Assembly: GCF_030691015.1 (NCBI RefSeq)
Contig: NZ_JAUYFF010000001.1
Coordinates: 310,001-374,000, forward strand
Direction: 5' to 3'
From: Sulfuricurvum sp.
GTDB taxonomy: Bacteria; Campylobacterota; Campylobacteria; Campylobacterales; Sulfurimonadaceae
Length of the DNA: 64,000 bases
The position numbers were made by a program, and so were the translations under genes. Under the pieces are notes generated by a model. It saw nothing but the letters and a program-made list of their open reading frames with translations. It had not been told where the DNA came from and made no database searches. How positions within the stretch are numbered: position 1 is the stretch's first letter; each line of letters begins with the position of its first letter. Positions 54,833 to 63,120 of the stretch are shown here, piece by piece.

Positions 54833-55586
54833 GTCCATCACTTTTGTCGGAAACGGAAAAATGGCTCTTGCTCTTGCTAAAGGGCTATGCAAAACCCATA
54901 CTATCGAAGTGATCGGACGAACACAAGCCTCAATGGATAATTTTGAGACCGCATTAAATATTTCCATCACTAAAACCCTCTATGCCAATGCTTCGATAAA
55001 AGATAAAAAAGTTATTCTTTGTGTCAAGCCTGCAAATCTGAATGAAGTCGCACCACTTCTGAAAGGAAAAGCCGACGTTTTATATTCTGTTCTTGCCGGA
55101 ACCTCTTTGGAAGCGCTCAAGACGATTGAAGCTTTCCATTACTGTCGTGCTATGCCTAATCTTGCCGCCGAAGCTGGTGCCTCTATGACCTCTTTGGTCG
55201 GGGATCATTCTATCGCTGACAATGCTATTGCCCTTTTTGAAACTATCGGAAAAACTCTTTGGCTTAATAGTGAAAAAGAGCTTGATATTGCTACGGCGCT
55301 TGCCGGAAGCGGTCCGGCTTATCTCGCCCTCGTTGCCGAAGCACTTTGTGACGGTGCGGTACGGGAGGGGTTAAAACGTGATGACGCGATGGTTTTAATG
55401 CGCGGGTTATTTGAAGGGTTTGGAAAACTGATCCAAACAACCCATCCCGCCATTTTGAAAGATAATGTGATGAGTCCGGGAGGGACAACCGCCGCCGGAT
55501 ACGGAGCACTGGAAAAAGGAAAAGTGAGAGAAGGGTGCATGGAAGCGATTCATGCCGCCTATGCCCGTGCTAAAGAGATGAAATAG
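54822..55586 (+). CDS. proC: Pyrroline-5-carboxylate reductase
   Basis: Final step of proline synthesis, 254 aa. The Rossmann N-terminus is ITFVGNGKMALALAKGL, followed by ILCVKPANLNEV and the C-terminal signature SGPAYLALVAEALCDGAVREGL ... VMSPGGTTAAGYGAL. It is complete. It is coupled to fliW by overlap without an evident functional link. Confidence 0.96.
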   Translation: MMSKSITFVGNGKMALALAKGLCKTHTIEVIGRTQASMDNFETALNISITKTLYANASIKDKKVILCVKPANLNEVAPLLKGKADVLYSVLAGTSLEALKTIEAFHYCRAMPNLAAEAGASMTSLVGDHSIADNAIALFETIGKTLWLNSEKELDIATALAGSGPAYLALVAEALCDGAVREGLKRDDAMVLMRGLFEGFGKLIQTTHPAILKDNVMSPGGTTAAGYGALEKGKVREGCMEAIHAAYARAKEMK

Positions 55587-55596
55587 TCTCTAAAGT

Positions 55597-56235
55597 TTAA
55601 TGCTGAGATGACGCCTCAGCTTTTAGTGGCTCAAAAGGTGATATTACTTCAGGCGTTTTAGGTACAACTTCTTTAGCTTTTGACTCAGGTTCTTTCTTCA
55701 TGTGCTCTTTCATCGGCATCTCTTTTTCAGAGGGCTTATTGTGTACTTTCATCGTAAAGCTTGAACGAATTTTATCCCCGTCTCTCTCAAAATGGATCGG
55801 GAAATTAACTCCGATAATCCATTCACTTTTATTGATGTTTTCTAAGAAGTTATAAAAACTTTGCGGTGACGTAATTTTGGATGTTGCATTGACTTCATAC
55901 ACTTTAAACGTTCCATTGCTCTCAAATTCACTCACCTCTGTCAAATAAAGGTCGGTAAACTCTTTTTTATAGAGACGTTCAAACCGATCGGGATTAAATG
56001 TTTTATCAAAAGCCCCTATTGTACTGCGATGCAGTGACTGAAGATCTTTGAGGCGATTATGCGTATTGTCGTACCGATTTTGAGCCAATTCTAACTGCTG
56101 AAACTCTTTTTTACTCTCTAGGCGCAGCGTCCGGTATTCTTTCCCTTTTGGGATTAAAAATAAAAATGAAAAAGCAACCACACCTATTAATAACAAAAGT
56201 GAGAGTATCACTACGAACAGTGTCTGACGATTCAT
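55597..56235 (-). CDS. PilO-like pilus/secretion assembly protein
   Basis: A 212-aa bitopic inner-membrane protein. It has a short cytoplasmic N-terminus, one helix (LFVVILSLLLLIGVVAFSFLFL), a coiled-coil (about 35-75) and a small periplasmic domain of ferredoxin-like size. A Lys/Pro/Glu-rich tail (about 170-212) ends it. This is the PilO/GspM layout; the sequence identity is too low for more. It is third in PilM-, PilN-, PilO-like order with 4-bp overlaps, the arrangement of type IV pilus alignment complexes. Confidence 0.65.
   Translation of the reverse strand: MNRQTLFVVILSLLLLIGVVAFSFLFLIPKGKEYRTLRLESKKEFQQLELAQNRYDNTHNRLKDLQSLHRSTIGAFDKTFNPDRFERLYKKEFTDLYLTEVSEFESNGTFKVYEVNATSKITSPQSFYNFLENINKSEWIIGVNFPIHFERDGDKIRSSFTMKVHNKPSEKEMPMKEHMKKEPESKAKEVVPKTPEVISPFEPLKAEASSQH
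55602..55624 (+). terminator. Possible terminator of fliW-proC
   Basis: GCTGAG (55602-55607), 7-base loop, CTCAGC (55615-55620), then TTTTA. It lies within the 3' end of the convergent PilO-like gene. The stem is short but GC-rich. Confidence 0.45.
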
Positions 56236-56759
56236 TCTTCTACCTCTTCAACAGTCTCATCATCGAGATAATTTGTTGAAACGAATCGGTACCACCCGTT
56301 TTCAATCGGATAAAAACTTGTATAGGTACGATGAAAAATGGACCGTAACGGTGCATGAAGCATATACTCATAGGTATCTTTATTGGGGGTAGTACCATAT
56401 AAAATCAAAGACCTTGATTCCAACTCAGCGCGAGAGAGGGTAATATCTTCGGGAACGAGATCAAAGAGATTACGTATACTCTCTTTCATTACCGTATTAT
56501 CGGTTGTCACTTGCTCAGCAATTTTTGCCTCGGCCTCTATGGTTTTAATCTGCTCTTCCATCTGACTAATTGAACGGTTTAACCCTTTTTCTTTTTGCGC
56601 TACCATTGTACGCTCATGGGCAAAATCATACGTTTTATACCCTAAAAAGATATACGTTCCTACAACCATAGCAATCGTTACTGTGAAAAAGAAAAGGACT
56701 AAACGCAGTTCACCGCTGATTAAACGTTTTGTCCGGGGCGTAATAAAACTGTGCTTCAC
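56232..56759 (-). CDS. PilN-like pilus/secretion assembly protein
   Basis: A 175-aa bitopic membrane protein. It has a basic N-terminus, one helix (LVLFFFTVTIAMVVGTYIFLG), a heptad-like coiled coil (about 55-95, MEEQIKTIEAEAKIAEQV) and then VPEDITLSRAELESRSLILYGTTP, which resembles the PilN/GspL fold (ITLS...L.G.T). Overlaps on both sides indicate stoichiometric synthesis with its neighbours. Confidence 0.68.
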   Translation of the reverse strand: MKHSFITPRTKRLISGELRLVLFFFTVTIAMVVGTYIFLGYKTYDFAHERTMVAQKEKGLNRSISQMEEQIKTIEAEAKIAEQVTTDNTVMKESIRNLFDLVPEDITLSRAELESRSLILYGTTPNKDTYEYMLHAPLRSIFHRTYTSFYPIENGWYRFVSTNYLDDETVEEVEE

Positions 56760-57793
56760 AGCCCCTCCTCTTCCACCATTGAGAGTGCTATCACTTCATC
56801 TGCGACATCAATATGCCGAATGAGTACATTTAGAAAGAGTTCTTCTTCGAGGTAACGCTTGAGTTCACTTCCGCTCCCATAAGCATCTGCAATATAAACG
56901 GTCTCTACAAAACGATTACGGCAATGTTCTCCCCCATAAAACCGTATCAAAGTGCGCTGAATCAACTCAAATCGACGATAGTCATTATTGAACCGATCCA
57001 TCTCAGATTTAATGTCATTCCCATGAGAAGAAGTGATCCTTTTTTCCTCATATGTCAGTTCATCTTCACTGAATTCTGCAATCTCTTCGAGAGTATCCAA
57101 GTCCTCTATATCGCTCAAATCATCCAGCTCTTCTAGGATATCCAAATCATCAAGAGACTCTATGTCATCAAGACTTATCCCTCTCTCAATCTCTTCCTCT
57201 TCTTTAATGCCTACCGCAAATCCGGCGGTATTGCTCTCATCCTCAATGCCCATCCCGCTTTTTTCTGTCATAGTATAGTGATGAGCATATTCAAGTTTCC
57301 CCTCTTCAAACAATACAATACTGAATGAGTCTTTTTGCGCCAATGCATAGAGGGCGAATCCCCCTTTGATCTTATCTGCAAAAAAATGTTCCAAAATGGA
57401 AAAAGGTGAAAAAATAAAATCAAGCCCTAGGGTACGATACTGATGCTCTAGAGCATCAAGCTCTCTTTGTGAACTGTACAAAAGCCACTTTCCGTTACGA
57501 CAAAGTGTTTTTGTGCCGATGATCTCTTCCATATCATCAGCAATATGTTGTGAACACCCTACTAATGCCCCTTGTTTAGGTTCAGGGTTTAGCAACGCTA
57601 CATAATATAAGGGAGATTCATCGATATATTTACGCAAAAAGGAGACCATATCTTCATACGAAGATGTCCCTTCAAATCGTCTATTCTCTTTGTATAGGAG
57701 TTTTTTTTGCTTTTGCGCCACAACCCGTACGTCGTGAGATCCTCCGTCTTGTACAATAGCGATGAAAATTTTTCGGTAAAACCGTTCTATCAC
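56756..57793 (-). CDS. PilM-like protein with acidic insert
   Basis: A 345-aa cytoplasmic protein occupying the PilM position ahead of PilN- and PilO-like genes. The N-terminal part (IFIAIVQDGGSHDVRVVAQ, ALLNPEPKQGALVGC) has strands of an actin-like/GspL cytoplasmic type. I cannot see a full ATP-binding signature. Residues about 195-250 form a strongly acidic insert with DDL/EEL/DDI repeats. Function by position: cytoplasmic ring of a type IV pilus or competence pilus. The start overlaps the xerH stop by 4 bp. Confidence 0.6.
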   Translation of the reverse strand: MIERFYRKIFIAIVQDGGSHDVRVVAQKQKKLLYKENRRFEGTSSYEDMVSFLRKYIDESPLYYVALLNPEPKQGALVGCSQHIADDMEEIIGTKTLCRNGKWLLYSSQRELDALEHQYRTLGLDFIFSPFSILEHFFADKIKGGFALYALAQKDSFSIVLFEEGKLEYAHHYTMTEKSGMGIEDESNTAGFAVGIKEEEEIERGISLDDIESLDDLDILEELDDLSDIEDLDTLEEIAEFSEDELTYEEKRITSSHGNDIKSEMDRFNNDYRRFELIQRTLIRFYGGEHCRNRFVETVYIADAYGSGSELKRYLEEELFLNVLIRHIDVADEVIALSMVEEEGL

Positions 57794-58632
57794 TTAGAGT
57801 CCTCATGAGGATGGCATAATGGATGCGATTGACGATAATGATCCATTTTCAATGCATTTCCCAGCTTAGTATAAATCTGTGTCGTAGACATGCTAGCATG
57901 TCCCAATAATTCGCTAACATCGGCAATTCGCGCCCCATTGTTTAACAATTCGGTTGCATAGGTATGACGCAATTGATGTGGGGTCACTTTGAGTCCAACC
58001 TTTGCAAATGCCTTAATAATGGTATATCTTAGACTATTTTCGCTTAATTTTTCACCTTTGGCCTCAAAAATATACTCTCGTGAGGGGTTGGTGCGCTGAT
58101 AAGCAAGTACCATAGCGCTAATGCTCTCTATCATCGGAATATCTCTCTCTTTTGATCCTTTCCCCCGAACACGAGACCATCCTTCGCCCATATCCTGAAG
58201 CCGCAAATGGGTGAGTTCTGAAATACGAAGTCCCATTGTATACAGGAGTGTGATTGCCAATGCTGCCTGCGGCTCAGCGTATTGCAATGCATGGGAAATT
58301 TGCTCATGCGTAATCGGTTTTGGGAGGGTTTTCGGGATCTTAATACTCTCATCCCCTCGGAGTTCAACGCTCGTCCCGTTGTCACGGAGATATTTTATAA
58401 AACTACGTATAGCACTGAGTTTAGCGGCGATAGTTTTGGCTTTTAACGAAGCGATTTTAAGACGAAGCGGCATAAGATTGAGGAGAATATCGCCATGATG
58501 GATCTCGATTTCGGCATGCCTGATCATCTCATCGATTGCATCGTTATAACTGCGTATCGTCAGAGGGGAGTAGCCTCGGATAGAATCAAGATACTTTAAA
58601 AATGCTTCTTTAGCATTATAGAGTTCAGACAT
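57790..58632 (-). CDS. xerH: XerH-type tyrosine recombinase
   Basis: A 280-aa site-specific recombinase resolving chromosome dimers. It has an N-terminal SAM-like core-binding domain (about 1-90) and a catalytic domain with Arg in LRISELTHL, HQLRHTYATELL (His-x-x-Arg) and LLGHASMSTTQIYTKL with the nucleophilic Tyr. Campylobacterota use a single Xer recombinase (XerH) at difH instead of XerC/XerD; I did not identify a dif-like site in the window. It is cotranscribed with miaB and pilus genes, not with an integron or prophage. Confidence 0.85.
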   Translation of the reverse strand: MSELYNAKEAFLKYLDSIRGYSPLTIRSYNDAIDEMIRHAEIEIHHGDILLNLMPLRLKIASLKAKTIAAKLSAIRSFIKYLRDNGTSVELRGDESIKIPKTLPKPITHEQISHALQYAEPQAALAITLLYTMGLRISELTHLRLQDMGEGWSRVRGKGSKERDIPMIESISAMVLAYQRTNPSREYIFEAKGEKLSENSLRYTIIKAFAKVGLKVTPHQLRHTYATELLNNGARIADVSELLGHASMSTTQIYTKLGNALKMDHYRQSHPLCHPHEDSK

Positions 58633-58643
58633 CCTACGCCACC

Positions 58644-59279
58644 CTAGAGGGTATGTTCCATAAGCTTGGATTTGATAAGGGCTTTAGCCGCTTCCATCTC
58701 CAAACCATCCAAATCAATCGGTTCGGATGCATAGAAATGAAGGGTTCCAAACGGTTTGGGAACGGTAAAACGATCCCAACTGGGTAATTGCCAAAATTTT
58801 GAAGGAACACAGCTGTAGACAATAACTTTGGTATGCCGTTTTTGCGCCATAATCACGACTCCGTCACTCATCTCATGACGAGGACCCTTCGGACCATCGG
58901 GAGTTATTCCGATATCATACCCCTCATTAAGGGATTTAAGCCCCTGAATGAGAACTTTTGCCCCGCCGCGTGTGGTGGAGCCATGAATCGTTCCGAGCTT
59001 AAAGTATCGCATTATACTCGCGATAATTTGACCGTCAAAATGGTCAGATATTAGAACATTCGCTTTAGGATTTTTGCGGAATTGGTAGTAGAGATACGGT
59101 TGCATTAGCAAATCTCCATGCCAAAACGCAAAAATAACGGGTTCTGCAGGGATGGTTTGAGGAAGATGAAACCGCTTTGCATTCGTGAGATAAATCAGAC
59201 GAATCAGAAGTGTTCCGATAGGGGGGATAAACCACAACGCTAACGTGCGAAGAAGTTCTTTACGCAATGATCTCTCCAT
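58644..59279 (-). CDS. DUF374/LpxL-like acyltransferase family protein
   Basis: A 211-aa lysophospholipid acyltransferase-like protein (DUF374). There is an N-terminal hydrophobic segment, the HxxxxD-type motif [14 protein letters not shown], then [28 protein letters not shown] and the diagnostic [18 protein letters not shown]. Members are thought to acylate lipid A or related glycolipids at the inner membrane. It overlaps the miaB end by 20 bp and is 11 bp from xerH. Confidence 0.87.
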   Translation of the reverse strand: MERSLRKELLRTLALWFIPPIGTLLIRLIYLTNAKRFHLPQTIPAEPVIFAFWHGDLLMQPYLYYQFRKNPKANVLISDHFDGQIIASIMRYFKLGTIHGSTTRGGAKVLIQGLKSLNEGYDIGITPDGPKGPRHEMSDGVVIMAQKRHTKVIVYSCVPSKFWQLPSWDRFTVPKPFGTLHFYASEPIDLDGLEMEAAKALIKSKLMEHTL

Positions 59280-60558
59280 ACTGGACGTTACGAGAAACCT
59301 CCGTTATTTTTACTTTAGCGATTTTACCCAGCCACTCTTCAGACCCTTTTACTTTTACGGAAAGGTTATTATCACTGCGGCCTGCAACATGTCCACCCTC
59401 GCGCAGCTCTTCGAAATATACCTCAACAACCTTACCTAAGTTGACCGATTTCATCTCATCGAGTATCTGATCATGTCGTGCTTGAAGTCTGTTAAGTCGT
59501 TCCGAACCTATTTCAGAATCAACCTCTTCGAGTTTTTCAGCCTCAGTCAATGGACGCGGAGAGTATTTAAAGCTAAACAGCTGCTCGAAACGAACTTGAT
59601 TGAGAACATCCATCGTATCTTCAAAATCCGCATCGCTCTCACCGGGAAAGGCAACAATGATATCGGTACTAATACTGACATCCGGCGCCAACTCCCGCAA
59701 TTTTCGTGCACGATTTAAAAACCACTCTTTGCTATAACCGCGCTTCATCGCTTTTAAAATCGGATCAGAGCCGCTTTGCAGCGGCATATGCATCGATTTA
59801 CAGATTTTGGGGTTAGCGGCAAACTCTTCAATAAACTCATCATCCATGTGCAGCGGATGGGGAGAGGTAAATCGGATACGTGCCAACCCCTCCACCGCAC
59901 TCACACGACGAAGCAGCTCGGTAAAGTTGATCTTTTCATTCCCCCCCGACAAACGCCGACCGTAGTTGTTGACATTTTGACCGAGTAAAAAAACCTCTTT
60001 AGCTCCGTTCTCGACCGCTTTACGCGCTTCGGCAACAATCAGATCGGGAGGAATCGATATCTCATCCCCACGGGTTTTCGGGACAATACAAAAGGTACAC
60101 TGCTTATCACATCCAATAGAGATATTGATATAGGCTTTATACGGACTGCTGCGAAAATCTTTAAAAGCAAACTGTGATTCATCGTAATCGATCTCAATTT
60201 CGACCGCTTTATCGCGATGAAGTACAGAGGCGATTTTAGAAACATTACGGGCACCGAGAACAAAATTAACATACGGAGCGCGCTTGATGATCTCTTTCCC
60301 CAAATGGGACGCCGTACATCCACACACACCGATTTTGGCATCTGCTTTTTTGAGCTTGTTAAAGACACCGAGTTCGGAAAAGAGTTTATGTACCGGTTTT
60401 TCACGAACCGAGCAGGTGTTAATGAGGATTAGATCGGCAGAGCTCGCATCATCGGTAAGCTCATACCCCTCATGGGCATTTAGCTCTGCGATCATGTGCT
60501 CGGAATCACGCACGTTCATGGCACATCCGAGCGTCTCAATAAAGAGTTTTTTAGACAT
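59260..60558 (-). CDS. miaB: tRNA-2-methylthio-N6-dimethylallyladenosine synthase
   Basis: A 432-aa radical SAM methylthiotransferase modifying A37 of tRNAs. The UPF0004 domain opens with [25 protein letters not shown] and GCTASHLG. The radical SAM cluster is [15 protein letters not shown] and [18 protein letters not shown] follows. A TRAM domain ends the protein. It abuts the HP0268-like gene with a 1-bp overlap, as in H. pylori (HP0268-HP0269, from memory). Confidence 0.97.
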   Translation of the reverse strand: MSKKLFIETLGCAMNVRDSEHMIAELNAHEGYELTDDASSADLILINTCSVREKPVHKLFSELGVFNKLKKADAKIGVCGCTASHLGKEIIKRAPYVNFVLGARNVSKIASVLHRDKAVEIEIDYDESQFAFKDFRSSPYKAYINISIGCDKQCTFCIVPKTRGDEISIPPDLIVAEARKAVENGAKEVFLLGQNVNNYGRRLSGGNEKINFTELLRRVSAVEGLARIRFTSPHPLHMDDEFIEEFAANPKICKSMHMPLQSGSDPILKAMKRGYSKEWFLNRARKLRELAPDVSISTDIIVAFPGESDADFEDTMDVLNQVRFEQLFSFKYSPRPLTEAEKLEEVDSEIGSERLNRLQARHDQILDEMKSVNLGKVVEVYFEELREGGHVAGRSDNNLSVKVKGSEEWLGKIAKVKITEVSRNVQYGEIIA

Positions 60559-60800
60559 TAGAGGATATGTACCTCGTACATATATTCATTCGCTGAAAGT
60601 CCGAATTTTACTTCACGCATGTAAAAACTTTTCCCTTCTCCTTCAAAATGATCTTGAAGTGCAAGAAGATCTTTGTGTGAATTCTCACGATCAAAATAGA
60701 GGATAGAAGAGTTACTTTTTTCTACCATTTCGGTGATTTTTTTGAGGTCGATTTTACGCGGTTTTGTGTCGTGTTCGCTACGGGCGAGTTTGAGTTCCAT
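60558..60800 (-). CDS. HP0268-family small protein (putative nuclease)
   Basis: An 80-aa protein that closely follows H. pylori HP0268 in length and pattern: [19 protein letters not shown] ... [22 protein letters not shown] ... [10 protein letters not shown] ... [10 protein letters not shown]0268 has a published structure and reported Mn2+-dependent nicking and purine-specific RNase activity. That is knowledge about the relative, not shown here. Family members are restricted largely to this phylum. It is the first gene of the miaB-xerH-pil unit, with TATAAT at 60838-60843 upstream. Confidence 0.85.
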   Translation of the reverse strand: MELKLARSEHDTKPRKIDLKKITEMVEKSNSSILYFDRENSHKDLLALQDHFEGEGKSFYMREVKFGLSANEYMYEVHIL

Positions 60801-60837
60801 TGCTTTTCCCTTTTATAGAGTTCTTGATATTAGGGGG

Positions 60838-60843
60838 ATTATA
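60838..60843 (-). promoter_or_regulatory. -10 box of the HP0268-miaB-xerH-pil operon
   Basis: The minus strand reads CCGCTATAATCC, 37 bp before the ATG at 60800, giving a normal leader. No -35 consensus. Confidence 0.5.
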
Positions 60844-60882
60844 GCGGTGATATGATAAATATCCTATTAAGAGAAATTTATG

Positions 60883-60888
60883 TATAAT
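60883..60888 (+). promoter_or_regulatory. Extended -10 box of nusA
   Basis: TATGTATAATAC: TATAAT with an upstream TG (extended -10) about 74 bp before the ATG at 60962, giving a leader of about 65 nt with GAGGAT as Shine-Dalgarno. Confidence 0.5.
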
Positions 60889-60961
60889 ACATATCCTTCA
60901 TAAAAAAGCTTTCCCAACCAACCAATTTTTTATGAGTTACCACCTAAAAGAGGATAGTCCT

Positions 60962-62095
60962 ATGGAAAATATTTTAGACATTATTGACTCAATTGCTAAC
61001 GAAAAAGGGCTTAACACCGATCGTGTTCAAGAGGCGATTAAAACCTCTTTTATTCAAACCGCCAAACGTATTATTAACCCTACTTTCGCTTTTGAAGCGG
61101 ATATTGATGATCGTACTAAAACCGTCAAATTACGCCAAATCATTACTGTCGTTGCCGATGATGCTCCTGAAATTGAAGGGGAAGAAGCCGGTGCCTATAT
61201 GGGTATCACGAGCGCTTTGGAGATTGACGAAGAAGCTGAGATCGGCGATCAGCTTCAAATGGAGCATGACATCGAAAGCTATGGAAGAAGTGCGTTCGCT
61301 ACCTTGCACCGAGAGATTGAATTTCATATTCAACGCCTCGTAGAAAATGAACTCTACGACAAATATAAAAGTAAGATCAACCAAATCGTCTCCGGCCGAG
61401 TTACCCGGGTCGACAACGATCAAAATACGACCATCGAGATTGATGAAATTCGCGCAACACTGCCGATGAAAAGCCGTATTAAAGGGGAAAAATTTAAAGT
61501 CGGTGATGTCGTCAGTGCAATCGTTCGCCGTGTCCACGTCGATAAAGCCAACGGTATCTCTATGGAACTTTCCCGTACCTCTCCTAAATTCCTTGAAGAA
61601 CTTTTGGCACTTGAAGTACCAGAGATCAAAGACGGTATCGTGGTCATCGAAAAATGTGCCCGTATCCCGGGTGAGCGCGCTAAAATTGCCCTCTATACCA
61701 ACCGTCCTCAAATCGATCCTATTGGAGCGACCGTCGGTGTACGCGGTGTCCGTATTAATGCGGTAAGTGAAGAACTTTGCGGAGAAAATATCGACTGTGT
61801 CGAATACAGCTCATCCCCTGAGCTGTTTATCTCTCGTGCAATGAGCCCTGCTATCATCAGTGCCGTCGTCATCACCGAAGATGAAGGGGAAGAGAAAAAA
61901 GCAGTTGTTACCCTCCCAAGCGATCAAAAGTCTAAAGCAATCGGTAAAAGCGGCATCAATATCCGTCTTGCATCGATGTTGACGGGTTATACTATCGAGC
62001 TAAACGAAGTGGGCGGAAGTACTCAAATGGGTGAAAAAGCTGGGGAAGAGAAAAAAGAGGGGCTTAGCTCACTCGAAGCATTATTTGGAAATTAA
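60962..62095 (+). CDS. nusA: Transcription elongation factor NusA
   Basis: A 377-aa RNA polymerase-associated factor for pausing, termination and antitermination. The N-terminal polymerase-binding domain (about 1-125) opens with MENILDIIDSIANEKGL. S1 (about 130-200, IVSGRVTRVDNDQNTTIEI) follows, then two KH domains with RIPGERAKIALYTN ... IGATVGVRGVRINAVSEEL and LPSDQKSKAIGKSGINIRLAS. It lacks the acidic repeats of E. coli NusA, as usual outside gammaproteobacteria. The ORF-track start at 60932 precedes the Shine-Dalgarno, so 60962 is preferred. It is usually followed by rimP/infB or stands alone; here it stands alone. Confidence 0.96.
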   Translation: MENILDIIDSIANEKGLNTDRVQEAIKTSFIQTAKRIINPTFAFEADIDDRTKTVKLRQIITVVADDAPEIEGEEAGAYMGITSALEIDEEAEIGDQLQMEHDIESYGRSAFATLHREIEFHIQRLVENELYDKYKSKINQIVSGRVTRVDNDQNTTIEIDEIRATLPMKSRIKGEKFKVGDVVSAIVRRVHVDKANGISMELSRTSPKFLEELLALEVPEIKDGIVVIEKCARIPGERAKIALYTNRPQIDPIGATVGVRGVRINAVSEELCGENIDCVEYSSSPELFISRAMSPAIISAVVITEDEGEEKKAVVTLPSDQKSKAIGKSGINIRLASMLTGYTIELNEVGGSTQMGEKAGEEKKEGLSSLEALFGN

Positions 62096-63045
62096 CGTTT
62101 CACAAACGGATTAAGCTTTAACAACACCGCATCGGCAATCTGATTGCCGATCAGCGTTAAAAACGCACTCATCATCAAAATCCCCATAATTACCGGATAA
62201 TCCCGACTCATTGCCGATAGATAAAACAGTTGCCCCATCCCCTCGATCCCAAATATCGATTCCAATATCACCGACCCACCGATTAGCCCCGGCAACGATA
62301 ACCCCAACATCGTTACAATCGGCGGCAAAAGATTCGGGAGAATATAACGGCGGATTATTTTCTTCTCCTCTATACCGCGAGAGCGGGCAAAATAGATATA
62401 GTCACTTTTGAGGATTTCAAGGGTTAGTGAGCGCACATACAGTACTAAACTCCCGATACCGACAAAGACCATTACAGCTATCGGAAGTGTTAAATGCCAC
62501 GCCATATCGAGATAATACCCAACTCCCTCCGGTGGCTCCAACGAATGCATCCCTGATATAGGAAACCATCCTAACATAACGCTGAGAATCATCATCACAA
62601 CCAGTGCCAGATAATATGACGGCATCGCAAAACTAAGCAATGCAAGCTGGCTCAAAAAGGTATCCGCTTTTTTCCCATGGGAAAGTGCCGCTTTGATCCC
62701 CATCCATAGTGATAACACAAATGTTAGTACCATGGCAATGATATTCATCCACAGCGTTACAGGCAGACGATCTGCCACGACTTCAGAAACCTGTGCACCG
62801 CTGACAAATGAAATACCGAAATTGAGTGTAATTAAATTACCTACCCAATCACTATATTGCTGTAATAGCGGTTTATTCAATCCATAGATTGCTTGTAATT
62901 GTGCAATCGCTTCAGGAGTCATATTGGGATTGAGTTCCCCTCCCATAAAACTGTTCGGTGCCATATGAATCGCCCCAAACGAGAGGAGAGAGATCAGAAA
63001 AAGCATTAAAAACGTGTAAAGCAATGATTTGAGAAAATATTTCAT
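62092..63045 (-). CDS. DppB/OppB-type ABC peptide permease
   Basis: A 317-aa inner-membrane permease of dipeptide/oligopeptide/nickel importers. It has six helices, with the N-terminal opening MKYFLKSLLYTFLMLFLISLLSF and the EAA loop RSRGIEEKKIIRRYILPNLLPP. It normally works as a heterodimer with DppC plus two ATPases and a binding protein, none of which are adjacent. The gene is isolated between convergent nusA (4-bp overlap) and the porin terminator. Its TATAAT box lies seven bases before the ATG, and the family N-terminus supports this start. A microcin C-like YejB role is also possible. Confidence 0.88.
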   Translation of the reverse strand: MKYFLKSLLYTFLMLFLISLLSFGAIHMAPNSFMGGELNPNMTPEAIAQLQAIYGLNKPLLQQYSDWVGNLITLNFGISFVSGAQVSEVVADRLPVTLWMNIIAMVLTFVLSLWMGIKAALSHGKKADTFLSQLALLSFAMPSYYLALVVMMILSVMLGWFPISGMHSLEPPEGVGYYLDMAWHLTLPIAVMVFVGIGSLVLYVRSLTLEILKSDYIYFARSRGIEEKKIIRRYILPNLLPPIVTMLGLSLPGLIGGSVILESIFGIEGMGQLFYLSAMSRDYPVIMGILMMSAFLTLIGNQIADAVLLKLNPFVKR

Positions 63046-63052
63046 GTGAATG

Positions 63053-63058
63053 ATTATA
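63053..63058 (-). promoter_or_regulatory. -10 box of dppB-like gene, leaderless layout
   Basis: The minus strand reads GCTATAATCATTCACATG. The seven-base gap to ATG predicts transcription from the start codon or a base or two before it. Confidence 0.5.
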
Positions 63059-63077
63059 GCGAAAGTGTAAGGGGAAA

Positions 63078-63107
63078 ATAAAAAGAGAGTTCACCCCAAA
63101 GGGGTGA
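63078..63107 (-). terminator. Intrinsic terminator of the porin gene
   Basis: TCACCCC (63107-63101 on minus), loop TTT, GGGGTGA, then ACTCTCTTTTTATTTT. The perfect 7-bp stem with a T-rich tail fits a highly expressed gene. Confidence 0.85.
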
Positions 63108-63120
63108 GAAGTAAAAACTC

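Noticed and set aside
57790-58632. Integrase of a mobile element
   Set aside because: It has the housekeeping Xer layout, sits inside a conserved-looking operon, and no attachment site repeats or phage genes flank it.
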